A DNA stretch of 64,000 bases from Charina bottae (GCA_023362775.1 JALMGJ010000003.1:78660355-78724354); one strand, 5' to 3'. Counted from the stretch's first letter, positions 47,453 to 58,931 are shown. The notes: generated by a model not told the origin, from the letters alone. Made by a program: numbers and translations.

Positions 47453-50285
47453 GTATGAATCAAGTATGAATCAAGTATGAATCAAGGTAAGCTGGATGTG
47501 GTCAAACATGAGATGACAAGATTGAACATCGACATATTGGGAATCAGCGAACTAAAATGGACAGGAATGGGCGAATTTAATTCAGGAGACCATTATATAT
47601 ACTACTGTGGGCAAGAATCCCTTAGAAGAAATGGAGTAGCTCTCATAATCAATAAAAGAGTAGGAAAGGCAGTACTGGGGTACAACCTCAAAAACGACAG
47701 AATGCTTTCAGTTCGAATCCAAGGCAAACCATTCAACATCACAGTGATCCAAGTCTATGCCCCAACCACTGATGCCAAAGAAGCTGAAGTTGACCGGTTT
47801 TATGAAGACCTACAACACCTTCTAGAACTAACACCAAAAAAATGATGTCCTTTTCATCATAGGGGACTGGAATGCTAAGGTAGGAAGTCAAAAAATAACC
47901 GGAATAACAGGCAAGTTCGGCCTCGGAGTACAAAATGAAGCAGGGCAAAGGCTAATAGAGTTTTGTCAAGAGAACACGCTGGTCATAGCAAACACTCTTT
48001 TCCAACAACACAAGAGACGACTCTACACATGGACATCACCAGATGGTCAATACCGAAATCAGATTGATTATATACTTTGCAGCCAAAGATGGAGAAGCTC
48101 TATACAATCAGCAAAAACAAGACCTGGAGCTGACTGTGGCTCAGATCATGAGCTTCTTATTGCAAAATTTAGGCTTAAATTGAAGAATGTAGAGAAAACC
48201 ACTAGACCAATCAGGTATGACCTAAATCATATCCCTTATGAATATACAGTGGAAGTGAGGAATAGATTTAAAGGATTAGATCTGGTAGACAGAGTGCCTG
48301 AAGAACTATGGATGGAGGTTCGTAACATTGTACAGGAGGCAGCAACTAAAACCATCCCAAAGAAAAAGAAATGCAAGAAAGCAAAGTGGCTGACTGATGA
48401 GGCTTTACAAATAGCTGAGGAAAGAAGGGAAGCAAAAGGCAAGGGAGAAAGGGAAAGATATAAACAACTGAATGCAGAATTCCAGAGAATAGCAAGGAGA
48501 GATAAGAAGGCCTTCTTAAATGAACAATGCAAAGAAATCGAGGAAAACAATAGAATGGGGAAGACTAGAGATCTCTTCAAGAAAATCGGAGATATCAAGG
48601 GAACGTTTTGTGCAAAGATGGGCATGATAAAGGACAAAAAAGGCAGGGACCTAACAGAAGCAGAAGAGATTAAGAAGAGGTGGCAAGAATACACAGAAGA
48701 ACTATACAAGAAAGATCTTAATATCCCTGATAAATACGATGGTGTGGTCACTGACCTTGAGCCGGACATCCTAGAGAGTGAAGTCAAGTGGGCCTTAGGA
48801 AGCATTACTAACAACAAAGCTAGCGGAGAAGACAGTATCCCAGCTGAGCTATTTAAAATCCTAAAAGATGATGCTGTTAAAGTGCTGCACTCAATATGCC
48901 AACAAATTTGGAAAACTCAACAGTGGCCACAGGATTGGAAAAGGTCAGTTTACGTTCCAATTCCAAAGAAAGGCAATGCCAAAGAATGTTCAAACTACCG
49001 TACAATTGCACTCATTTCACATGCCAGCAAGGTTATGCTCAAAATCCTACAAGCTAGGCTTCAGCAGCATGTGAACCGAGAACTACCAGAAGTGCAAGCT
49101 GGGTTTCGAAGAGGCAGAGGAACTAGAGATCAGATTGCCAACATTCGCTGGATCATGGAAAAAGCAAGAGAGTTCCAGAAAAACATCTACTTCTGCTTCA
49201 TTGACTACGCTAAAGCCTTTGATTGTGTGGATCACAACAAACTGTGGCAAATTCTTAAAGAGATGGGAGTACCAGACCACCTTACCTGTCTCCTGAGAAA
49301 CCTGTATGTGGGTCAAGAAGCAACAGTTAGAACCGGACATGGAACAACCGACTGGTTCAAAATTGGGAAAGGAGTACGACAAGGCTGTATATTATCACCC
49401 TGCTTATTTAACTTATATGCAGAGTACATCATGAGAAATGCCGGGCTGGATGAATCACAAGCCGGAGTTAAGATTGCCGGGAAAAATATCAACAACCTCA
49501 GATATGCAGACGATACCACCCTAATGGCAGAAAGTGAAGAGGAACTAAAGAGCCTCTTGATGAGGGTGAAAGAGGAGAGTGCAAAAGCTGGCTTGAAACT
49601 CAACATTAAAAAAACCCAGATCATGGCATCTGGTCCCATCACTTCCTGGCAAATAGAAGGGGAAGAAATGGAAGCAGTGACAGATTTTATTTTCTTGGGC
49701 TCCAAGATCACCGCAGACGGTGACTGCAGCCATGAAATTAAAAGACGCTTGCTCCTTGGAAGGAAAGCTATGGCAAACCTAGACAGCATATTAAAAAGCA
49801 GAGACATCACCTTGCCGACAAAGGTCCGTATAGTTAAAGCTATGGTTTTTCCAGTAGCAATGTATGGCTGTGAGAGTTGGACCATAAGGAAGGCTGAGCG
49901 CCGAAGAATTGATGCTTTCGAGCTGTGGTGCTGGAGAAGACTCTTGAGAGTCCCTTGGACTGCAAGGAGGTCAAACCAGTCAATCCTAAAGGAAATCAAC
50001 CCTGACTGCTCATTGGAAGGACAGATGCTGAAGCTGAAGCTCAAATACTTTGGCCACCTAATGAGAAGAGAGGACTCACTGGAAAAGACCCTGATGCTGG
50101 GAAAGACTGAGGGCAAAAGGAGAAGGGGCCGGCAGAGGATGAGATGGTTAGATAGCATCACCGATGTAATGAACATGAATTTGAGTAAACTCCGAGAGAC
50201 AGTGGAGGACAGGAAGGCCTGGCGTGCTATGGTCCATGAGGTCACGAAGAGTCGGACACGACTGAACGACTGAACAACAACAACA
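47453..50285 (+). mobile_element. 5'-truncated BovB LINE with open RT frame
   Basis: A 2.83-kb BovB insertion lacking the 5' UTR and first part of the endonuclease. It is flanked by a 9-bp TSD ATAGATCAA (47444-47452 and 50286-50294). The 5' junction carries the 11-mer GTATGAATCAA three times in tandem (47453-47485); the last copy is the element's own start of the MNQGKLDVV block, so the other two arose by slippage during integration. The 3' end is the standard GTCGGACACGACTGAACGACTGAACAACAACAACAA. Confidence 0.94.
47477..50273 (+). pseudogene. BovB endonuclease-RT, one frameshift, RT intact
   Basis: The frame opens with MNQGKLDVVKHEM and carries ISELKWTG and YAPTTDAKEAEVD. It breaks at 47831-47845, where one extra A in an A-run shifts the frame (stop TGA at 47843-47845). 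In the shifted frame it is open from GDWNAKVG through RNQIDYIL and SDHELL to the natural stop at 50271-50273. The RT shows GFRRGRGTRDQIANIRWIM, motif A FCFIDYAKAFD, motif B GVRQGCILSPCLFN, motif C NNLRYADDTTLMAE and the C-terminal RRRIDAFELWCWRRLLRVPWTAR region, ending KSRTRLND. At least 697 codons (48180-50273) have no stop. The catalytic RT residues are kept, unlike in the 276-3493 copy. Confidence 0.94.
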
Positions 50286-50538
50286 ATAGATCAAAAAGCA
50301 CATAGATAGATAAGAATATTGAATAAATTGTATTTTGAAAATATATTATCTTAATATATATGTATGAGCTGTAAATTAGATAGAATCATTTTCAGACACA
50401 GTGTTTTACTCCTATGGACCCCAGCAGTGAATTTAATTCTTTAACCATATTGAGATGATTATATTTAGCTTGCAGGTATTGTAGTAAGGATGTTATAGAA
50501 ATAGGGATATAATCTTTTACAGGACAGATGGTCTCATT

Positions 50539-50956
50539 AAACTCAGTGGGATTTACTTTGGGGTAAACATGCACAGGTTTGTACTTTGTTTTCTGTAAAA
50601 AAAGTAAAGGTTCCCCCGCACATTTGTGCAGTCGTGTCCGACTCTAGGGGCCGGTGCTCATCTCCGTTTGTTAGCCGAAGAGCCAGCGCTGTCCGAAGAC
50701 GCTTCCACGGCATGACATGCGCAGAACGCTGTTACCTACCCACCAAAGTGGTACCTATTCATCTACTTGCATTTGCATGCTTTCGAATTGCTAGGTTGGC
50801 AAGAGCTGGGGCTAGTGCGGGAGCTCACTCCGCACGCAGGGCTAGGGATTCGAACCTCCGAACTCGACAAGCCTGGCGTCTTATCCGCTGAGCCACCACG
50901 CCCCATTTTTTTCTGTGGGCCCCTATTAATATTGACTCAGAAGTCCCACTGAGTTT
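50539..50956. repeat. Palindromic MITE-like element split by a SINE
   Basis: A 13-bp perfect inverted repeat AAACTCAGTGGGA (50539-50551) / TCCCACTGAGTTT (50944-50956) brackets sequence resembling a common reptile palindromic repeat (GGATTTACTT..GGGTAAACATGCACAGG). The Sauria-type SINE at 50597-50904 sits inside it. Confidence 0.4.
50597..50904 (-). mobile_element. Sauria-type SINE with two internal deletions
   Basis: Minus-strand copy with good tail (GAGTCGGACACGACTGC) and A box, but compared with 14346-14685 it lacks about 14 bp between the B box and the head (CCGAACTCGACAAGCC junction near 50861) and about 9 bp near 50709. Flanking TTTTCTGT (50589-50596 and 50909-50916) is a plausible 8-bp TSD. 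Confidence 0.9.
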
Positions 50957-52094
50957 AGTGAGGTTCACTCCCAAATAGGTGAATACAGAATTTAGGATAA
51001 GCAACAATCTGGATGTGACAAATTGTCAGTCTAGGTTCAAACCATGCAATTTCAATGGCCCTTGAAATATTCCTGGCTTAGCCTTGATTTTCCTGAAGAT
51101 GCTCAAATGCATGCAAGAAGCCTATAATGCATTTAAATTACCGCTTTATCATATAAACTAGGAATTTAGCTCAATCTGCTAATGCCCACCTGGAAAAGCT
51201 GCTATATTCTTTATGACATGCAATTCGGGGTGGGGTGGGGGAGATAATTCAGCCAGATGTTTTCAGCATGCATGCCATGTCATAAAGGGATATTTATAAC
51301 AACCATGCAGTACTAATCGTGCATTTATCCAATGATATCTGGAAGCATCCAGACCTTCTAATATACTTTTTACAGATCCAAATCCTAAATTATTCCATAA
51401 ATATGAATGGGTTCACATTCATTAATGCAGTAATACCTTTGTGTCTAGCTAACTACTACCCTTCTTTCAAAGAGGGGGAAAATGAAGCTCAAAGCCTAGG
51501 CAAATGACAGGAAGCTGTATACTTCATTGTCCCTCCCAACCAAATCTCAATCCTAAAGCTGTGTGCCTAAGACCCTGAAAGATTCTCACGCTACTACTAT
51601 TCAAGTCCTACCAGACACTCACTCTATAAGGGCTAGTGAGCATTACATTCCACACTCAGCAAGGCCACTGGCAACTTGGCAGATTTAAAGTTGCAGGCTT
51701 AGCGGTGGGCATTGTTGATGCTGGCATCCTGCCCTGCTCACTTCCTTACTCCTATGAGCTTTGAGGTAGAGAGGGGAAGCCAGAATGTTTAGTCTGCCTG
51801 GCACATTCCTGGATTTCTACGATAAACAGAAGATTATAAGTGGAGCTGCTTTTCCTCAGCAGTATCACCAGGAGATGCCAAAGTTATCAAGCAGTTCTGA
51901 AGAATGTCAAAGGCTCTGTGGGAAATGGACTAGAGTGACTCTTTCCATAAGCAAACATTTTTCTCCTCCTTCTTTTGGACTGAATGTACAACTGGCCTGC
52001 CAACCAAAACATTTGTTGCAGCATGTAGATACAGTAGATTCAGAAGATTTAGCTTGTTGTAAAGGATATAGACTGATAGGAGATATAATTCTTC
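50957..52094. other. No gene recognised
   Basis: AT-rich sequence; the frame 51785-52105 has no recognisable motif. Confidence 0.45.
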
Positions 52095-52165
52095 TCTGCC
52101 ATTAACTCCAACATGACCTGGGCAAGTCACACAGTGCCTCTACCATTTTGCACAATAAGAGATGG
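52095..52165 (+). mobile_element. Possible ancient MIR fragment
   Basis: TCTGCCATTAACTCCAACATGACCTGGGCAAGTCACACAGTGCCTC resembles the MIR core (ACCTTGGGCAAGTCAC). Too short to be certain. Confidence 0.35.
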
Positions 52166-52270
52166 TAGGATTACACTATATTTTAAATATATTAGTAAAT
52201 GTATGACAAACACTATTTTCATGAGAAATATGGAAATATCTCATATAAGATGCCATGACTAACCTTTGTT

Positions 52271-52273
<3 letters not shown>

Positions 52274-52323
<50 letters not shown>

Positions 52324-52335
52324 GCATTCATAATG

Positions 52336-52378
<43 letters not shown>
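52274..52378 (+). repeat. Compound (GT)n(TA)n...(TA)n microsatellite
   Basis: About 13 GT units run into about 12 TA units, then 14 bp of unique sequence, then about 20 TA units. The TA parts could form cruciforms. Confidence 0.98.
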
Positions 52379-52379
<1 letters not shown>

Positions 52380-52850
52380 AATTAAAAGGTCATACAGAGG
52401 GGATCTTCCCTCATTTTATTCTTGCATCAACAATCTCAAGAATTATGTTGGGTTGACAGTTGTTTACCCAAAAAGTCTCCCAATAAGCTTCAGTCAATTG
52501 GGGGGTTGAACAGAAGAGTTCCCTAGTCCCAACCCCACATTTTAACCTGTACAGCATTCTAACTTATTGATGAATACTTCAACACTGTACATAAGTTCTT
52601 GTCTAAAATCTGCTACCTGCAAGTATTTCAGAAACTTTTGGTAGATTAAAGTATGTTTTCAAGTAGCAACTTCCATATTTGAGAAGCTTACTGTTAGCAG
52701 TATGTAAGGCTTACAAACTTAGATTTGTTTTGAGAAAAAGATTTGTACCACAGAGGCAGCATGATTCTCTTTGTTGAAGCAAAGAAAAAACAGCTTGCTT
52801 TGATAAAGTACTTTGTATTACCTCAAAGCTTCTTATTGTCTCGCATCATT
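52379..52850. other. No gene recognised
   Basis: AT-rich flank of the PLE insertion; the reading frame that starts at 52743 is not native coding until 53050. Confidence 0.45.
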
Positions 52851-53049
52851 TACAAGCCTCTGTCTCAGTGTGTTGGTGGGTTTGAAATATACAGGTATGT
52901 GGTTTTTGCCAAATATCCTTTTTATCTTTTCAGACACGCCAGCCATATAAGGAATGACCAGGTTCTTCCGTTTACTCTGAGTCTCAGCCCTGTCTGTCGC
53001 TGTTTTAGGTCTGGTAGACTTAGATTTAGTGAAGGCCCAATTTGGATAT

Positions 53050-53534
53050 CCAACACACTGAGACAGAGGCTTGTACACCCCAAAGATCAAACTCCAAAAC
53101 ACAAGAAAAGCAATGTAGTGTATGCAATCCAGTGCAGTGAGGAGTGCTCTGAGCTCTACATTGGAGAAACCAAACAACCTTTGTACAGGAGGATGGCCCA
53201 ACACAGGAGGAGTAACACCACAGAACCAGAGTCAGCAGTTTACCTTCATCTAAAGGAAAAAGGACACTCATTTGAGGACATTAATGTTCACATTTTAGAC
53301 AGGGAAGATAAGTGGTTTGAAAGAGGGGTCAAGGAATCCATTTATGCCAACTTGGAAAATCCTTCCTTGAATAGAGGTGGGGCCTCAGGCACAATCTTTC
53401 CCCTATTTTCCTTCCTGCTTTGTCTTCTGTGCCTAGGAAGATCAAGACCATTTCGCAATCTCAACAACAGCAAGGTAATCTTAACGATCCTCCTTTGGAT
53501 GATAAAGGGATTTAGAAATAAACATCCCAAATAA
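53050..53534 (+). pseudogene. PLE GIY-YIG endonuclease domain, frameshifted near its end
   Basis: From 53050 the frame reads SNTLRQRLVHPKDQTPKHKK, then the GIY-YIG-type core NVVYAIQCSEECSELYIGETK, QPLYRRMAQHRR, the AVYLHLKEKGHSFED block, VHILDREDKWFERGVKESIYANLE, and PSLNRGG. Here VVYAIQC and LYIGET stand for the GIY and YIG halves, and the Arg after YRR and the Glu in KESIY are the usual catalytic positions. After NRGG, a missing G near 53378 throws the rest into a wrong frame, which ends at 53532-53534. In living PLEs this domain nicks the target for reverse transcription. Here it is a fragment without its RT. Confidence 0.85.
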
Positions 53535-53614
53535 CCATGACCTAGCCCCAGGTGCAAGGTCACACAGCCACCCTAGAAACATATTTAAGGATTCCCTTAC
53601 AAACTTTGCTCAGA

Positions 53615-53643
53615 CTGAAGAAGTTCTTGGATAAGAAGCGAAA
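53615..53643 (+). other. Hammerhead-like core in PLE 3' region
   Basis: CTGAAGA (53615-53621), stem TTCTT/AAGAA (53624-53628 with 53633-53637), GAAA (53640-53643), then CGTTTCC. Same layout as the PLE at 42847-42876 on the other strand, but with a different stem sequence that still pairs. Cleavage-site half not identified. Confidence 0.4.
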
Positions 53644-53705
53644 CGTTTCCACTGAGAAAATAGAAATCCAGTTGACATGATTCAAGCTACAGACTTCATC
53701 TATTT

Positions 53706-55044
53706 GCTTCTCACTGTTTCTCAACGGAAAGGTAGTGTTCTCACATCTGTGAAACCTCTGAAACCACTATGTAAACAAAGCCCATGTAAGGAAATTTCCA
53801 ATGATAACATGAATTGATGGGCATGTTTTGTTTTGTTTTGTTTTTTAAAAAAGCCTCCTAGTGAAGAAAGGCAGAATGTTGTGATCATAGGTAATCCTTC
53901 ATGAACTTGCCTGAAATTCTTTACAGGACAACTTTTCATGCATCCTTATTTGTCTTCATGAATGAGCACGATTGGAATTTCAGCAGGTAGAATTGCCTAT
54001 ATTCACTCCCTGCAAACTTCATAATACACTACACCATATCCCTTTCCCCATTTCATCCTTCACTGCATCATTTTGTGTATCTATTCCCATTGCTAATTCA
54101 AACTAATTAAAATATAAAATAGAATCATTTGCGCAATTTCAAAGCTCCCTTCTCCATATTGTGTTATGTTTCTTTTCTGTTAGTGCCCAGCGTGAACAAT
54201 TCCCCTTCTTCACCGGCTGATTAGACTCCAAACTCATTTACTGACAACTCTCTAGCAGCAATAGTAACACTCAAATGGAGAAGGAAGTCCTAACAGAGAG
54301 GGGAGGAGTCTGAGGTTTGCTTTTAAATCTCATCATTGAATACTTTTTGACCTCTGCAATGGGATTCTTCAGTTTTGTCTTTAAAGTAATTACCTAACTT
54401 GAGAATATACTTTCCAATGTTGTTATTATATTCTTGTGAAACTTAACTTAATCAAACATGGACCTGTTATCACTTCCCAGACTGGCAGCTTGGCACAGTA
54501 TCTTCCTACAACCCAACCTTTGTCTGAAAATACGTTTACTTTCAATTTCATCCAATCATGGCCAAATATGTAAGTGGTTAGAAGACCAACTGTGAAATTC
54601 AAGGAATGGGACAGAGGTCTTTTTAAAATAACTTTTCATGTCACTGCATCAAGTGGAAATCCCTAAACCACTGCAGGCAACCTGTGAGTCTAACAACCCA
54701 CAACCTTATTAGTGGTGGATATATGAAAGTAGAACTAATTGACATAGCCATCTGATCCTAACCACAATACCAAAATGAAATTGCACCGTGGTCTAACTTT
54801 TCATACTTTTATCATAGCACAGCATACAAGTTCATATGTGGCAGAGTTTGCATCATGAAATCATGTCACCTTTTCTCACTTGCCTCCCTCCCCCAACACC
54901 TATGCTGATTGATACAGGGAAAATTATGGTGGGTGCAGAGTGCAGCCATCTAAGGCCTGCTGAGAGTTAATTCGGTCGGTTCATGGAGAGTTAGTTGGTT
55001 GATTCATGGAGCATCTATATGGCACCAGATATACTACTGTAGTT
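53706..55044. other. No gene recognised
   Basis: AT-rich; near 54966-55008 an imperfect 24-bp direct repeat (GAGTTAATTCGGTCGGTTCATGG then GAGTTAGTTGGTTGATTCATGG). Confidence 0.45.
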
Positions 55045-55410
55045 TTCAGTGCATTTCTGAGCCCAATTTAAAGCATCTCTTACATCAGTCTGCTTCCAAC
55101 AAGCGCAATCTTGGCTTGTCCATTGTTGAGAACAGTTAGGGGGGCCAAAGAAGAGGGCTACTCCATCATTAAGGCCTTTAGGAAAGCTCTGAGACTAATT
55201 TATTTTCTATGACATTTCCTAAGTTATGTTTTTATGAGACCATAATGAATCCTGGTTTTTGTTTTTTAGTATTTGAGGCAAAATGTTTTGTTTTATTCTC
55301 CTTGCTGTTTATTAACTTTGACATATATTGTTGTGTTATTTTATTCTGCAAGCCACCTTGGGAATATCTGTAACATCGAAGTATTTAAAACAAATAAATA
55401 GGAAAGATCC
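55045..55410 (+). mobile_element. L2-like LINE 3' end relic
   Basis: Decayed coding (TTTCTGAGCCCAATTTAAAG; AAGGCCTTTAGGAAAGCTCTGAGAC, read as AFRKALR) is followed by a T-rich 3' UTR. It ends in GCAAGCCACCTTGGGAATATC and AACAAATAAATAGG, the layout of L2-type ends. Confidence 0.5.
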
Positions 55411-55914
55411 AAGTCATGGAATGTGAAATTTGAGTGTTCTTACATTTAGTCTTAGATAACATGCAGTCTCAATAGGCTGTGGATAAATAAGATATCTGTG
55501 TTTTCAGATTACAATGGCATTGGTGGCTGAATCTGTTCCTGTTTTATTTTTAAAATGGGAATGCACAAACAATATCCTGAGACCTCCCCACATATAATTA
55601 TTCTGCAACCTTTAAATAGAAAGAGAAAGGCACTTAATTAATTCCTTGGGAACAAAACAAGCATAATAAACCATGAAAGCTAATATTTTCTTTACCAGTG
55701 GGACCCTATTTTTGCATATGTGGAACTACATTCATACATAGAAGTTAAAAGGGCTAGTTGGTTGTAAAACTTCCGTTATCCAAGATTTCACCCTGAATGC
55801 TGGTATGGCAAGTTACATGGAGACCTATCTGTAAGAAGAGGGGAAAAATGCATTTTTCTCAGCTCTGTCTACTGGACTACTCTGCCATACAGCAGGCTAG
55901 GATTAGAAGCTGAG

Positions 55915-56058
55915 GAGATGGTGTGGTGGTGGTCTACAGAAATTCTACCTTCTGATCAAATTATCCATCTAGCAGTCCTCCAATTGGAGATGGTATGGTG
56001 GTGGTCTATAGAAATTCTACCTTCTGATCAAATTATCCATCTAGCAGTCCTCCAATTG
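55915..56058 (+). repeat. 72-bp tandem duplication
   Basis: Two copies of a 72-bp unit (55915-55986 and 55987-56058) differ at only two or three positions. Because 72 is a multiple of 3, an open frame runs through both, but no coding function is suggested. Confidence 0.95.
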
Positions 56059-56100
56059 GAAGTGCATCCTACTCTGTTTAGGTGGCCAGGACAATGTTAA

Positions 56101-57540
56101 TATGTATACCATCCATCCCACTGTGTAAAAGTAGTGATGGCCATAGCAAACCACAATGTGTCAAAATGATAATATATCCATGGTGACATCATTATATAAA
56201 TGATGCCATTGGGTACTCATATTTTGATATCCGATGCAAGTACGTAAATCATGGCATTTGCATGATGACAACATCATGCACGTGTCATTGTTTAACCTTT
56301 CTTCCTCATCCTGCAGATGCTCAAGCCTAATAGACTCACCTCTTGAATAGCACTGGGGGTGTTGGGCATGGTATTGGATCATCCTAGGCACCTTCTGTGA
56401 AAAATGTCAATGTCCTTGATGAGATTGCCAGTCAGGAGTGGCTCAGGATTTCATGTCTTCTGTGATGACCATGAACTCATGACAACTAGTATCCATTCCC
56501 TTTCATGCAGCACAGCACACATTGGAATTTCTATTCTGTTCAGGTGGAATGGTAATCTGTAGGTGGAAGAGCCCTGTGTGACCTCTTTATCATGGACAGA
56601 TCACTCCCTGGTAAGTAAAGAATGCCAGCTAGTGTTAATCTCTGTGTGGGTGAAGAACCAGTTAAAATAGTCTGTTCCAGATGCCTGATGGTTCAGAGGG
56701 TTTCTTGAAAGTCTTGGGAGAATTTCCCACATTGTCTGTCAGCTATACTGTTGATAGCCTGACTGATCCATGGAATATGAAGAGTCTAGAAGGATCATAT
56801 TATTGTTCTTATATTGTTGTTCTATTGTTGTTCCTAAGAGCTCTGAGTGTGATAAAGCATATGGAATGTCAGCTGGAGCATAAATGGGAGAACTCTCAGT
56901 TTGGATCATTAGAAAGTGAGGCCCACCGAAAATTCATTTTGAACTCTTGCCCTGCTGCAGTGCATGGAAGAAAGAGTGCTTATTTCTTCCACACAGAATA
57001 GGGTTGGCTTTACTTTTCCATACTTTGTTTCGCCCCCTCCGAGACGCTGGAGGGAATGAGCTGGAAAAGGTGGTGACTCATTGTGAGTAATTTGCATATT
57101 TCTTTGTGGATAAAGTCAGTTGGACTCATCTCATTTGAACTCCAGCGTGGGGGAGTTATAGAAATATAACTTTGATGACTGTCTATCTTCTTATTTTGGA
57201 TTCTTTGTGGGTTATAGAACTCAAAGATGTAGACAGAATGAATGGAGAGATGAGGGTTACTTGACCTCCTGGCCCATTCCTGGCCCATTAAATTCTGCTA
57301 AGATATCATAATCAAAGAAGTTGGTCAAAGCTTTCTTGCAAAAGGAATGTGTTTCCCCTGCCTAAAGGACACAGGAAAAAGATCTCTGCTGAAGAAAGCA
57401 TCCCTTTACCCAGGAGAGTCAGTCTCAAATACTCAAGTTCTGCAAAAAAAATAACAGAAAACCCACAGCTCTGGGCAGAATTAAATTACATTAATTCCAT
57501 TCCAAGTTGGCTTTTGTCTGAGATTAAAACTGCTTTGGTC
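56101..57540. other. No gene recognised
   Basis: Mixed AT-rich sequence. Frames at 56681-57001 and 57010-57288 (minus) have no recognisable domain; phrases near 57349-57560 may be decayed upstream L2 code but I cannot show it. Confidence 0.4.
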
Positions 57541-58355
57541 ACATTGGTGAATGAACTACAGTGAAACTGGATGGGGCAGTGTGACTGCTAGTTCTTTTGG
57601 ACTTCTAAGCAGATTTTAATACAATTGACCACAATATCCTTCTGTATTGTCGAACAGAAGAGTGTGTAAGAGTGCTGTAAGAGTGTGTTGCGAAATGATG
57701 CATGTCTAAAAAGTGTGTCACCAACATGAAAAGTTTGGAAAGCTCTGCATTATATTTATAGGTAGAAGCTACAGTGAAGGCACCTTTGCATAAATATCCT
57801 TCTTGAGCTGGTTGAATTTGGTGATGGGCATTCACACCTTGGTTGCATTGTCTCTTGACTATTGCAGTGAGTTCTACATGGGTGTACCCTTTAAAAGTGT
57901 CTGGAAGTTGCAATTAGTGCAAAATGTGGCAGCTAAGCTGCTAACTGTTGCAAGACATAGGAATCACATGATGTCTATATTAAAATACTTGCCCTATTTG
58001 ACAGTCATTTACAGACCCCAGGTTAAAGGGTACTGACCTATACTTCCATAAGTGGACTAGGACTTGACTAACTAATGGACTATCTCTCCCATATGAACCT
58101 GTCTATCAGTTAATATCTGCAGGATGGGCACTTTTAAAGATACTACCACTGTCAAGACAACTGTCTTCCTGACATGTGGGAGACAGCTACAACTTGCATT
58201 CAACTTTGGAATGTACTCTCTCAGGAGATGCATTTCCTACTCTCTCAAAGTTTAAAAATCTATAAAAATGAATATCTTTTCCCAGACTTTTAATTCTTAA
58301 ATACTTCTAGTGCCTTGAGTACTTGCCAGAGTAGAAAAGCAGGATAATAAATAAA
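57541..58355 (+). mobile_element. Old L2 LINE relic with hAT fragment inside
   Basis: TTGGACTTCTAAGCAGATTTTAATACAATTGACCAC (57598-57633) matches the L2 motif A block LLDLSAAFDTIDH. After a hAT fragment, 57836-58010 translates to TLVALSLDYCSEFYMGVP, KLQLVQNVAAKLLT and YLPYL, matching L2 (SRIDYCNALYMGLP..). The end (58311-58355) keeps the GCCTTGAG...AAAAGCAGG hairpin and an AATAAATAAAT tail. Large internal deletions. Confidence 0.7.
57672..57747 (+). mobile_element. Right-end fragment of hAT element
   Basis: The 76 bp ending GTTTGGAAAGCTCTG are almost identical to 18530-18607, differing at two or three bases. The left end and internal part are missing. Confidence 0.88.
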
Positions 58356-58931
58356 TGCATACATGGACATGATGCAGATTCTGTAATTTAAGAATTTGAA
58401 ATAATGGGACTTTCTGAAAGTAGGGCCCTGGGGTCCCACTATATGTACAGTATAGTGCTCATTCTGTTTAAACACAGCACGGTTCCAGCTGGATAAAAAA
58501 CAGCATAGGTTCTGATTTTAAAAATAAAAGAGGTGTGTAACAGAAGTGAAATACAAAATGGTCACCTTTCCTATAACTTTACTTCTCATGGTCTCAACAC
58601 TTTTTCTTCCAAGCCAGGACTGGTAAGATTGCTGCTCCTGTTTGATAGGTATATATTTGGGGAGAGGGAATGCAGAGAGGTAAGCCATAAAAGAGGAGAA
58701 GGTATTCCTCATCCACCACTCTCAACTTTTATTTTTCAAAATTCCTCTCATTTCACCATCTCCCTTCCAGTCTCCACGTGACTATGATTCCTTTGGAGTC
58801 TAACACATGATACTGCTGCTAATACATTTACCCAACTTGGCTCTTTAAAAAAGAGCAGTAGCAGTCCTCACTTGAATGTAAGATATTGGGTCAAAATTCC
58901 TCATTTTCATTTGTTGGAGGAATGGAGTCAG
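58356..58931. other. No gene recognised
   Basis: AT-rich spacer; no supported features. Confidence 0.5.

Larger units (their letters stand above)
52851..53705 (+). mobile_element. Penelope-like element with inverted 5' segment
   Basis: The right part (53050-53705, plus strand) encodes the linker, GIY-YIG endonuclease and 3' region of a PLE. The left part (52851-53049) is the adjacent upstream PLE segment in inverted orientation: on the minus strand it encodes KSTRPKTATDRAETQSKRKN, then IPYMAGVSEKIKRIFGKNHI and VYFKPTNTLRQRLV. The two parts overlap by 26 bp that form a perfect inverted repeat (52851-52876 and 53050-53075). The centre of the junction is a palindrome TTGGATATCCAA at 53043-53054. 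The 3' region carries a hammerhead-like core. The RT catalytic domain is absent. Confidence 0.85.

Noticed and set aside
48236..50245. Long minus-strand reading frames opposite BovB (193 and 310 codons) and similar ones opposite 1548-3611
   Set aside because: They are antisense shadows of the BovB coding strand, with composition dictated by it and no recognisable motifs of their own.
51785..52105. Possible small gene of 106 codons
   Set aside because: No recognisable domain, no splice or promoter context, and part overlaps a MIR-like fragment region.
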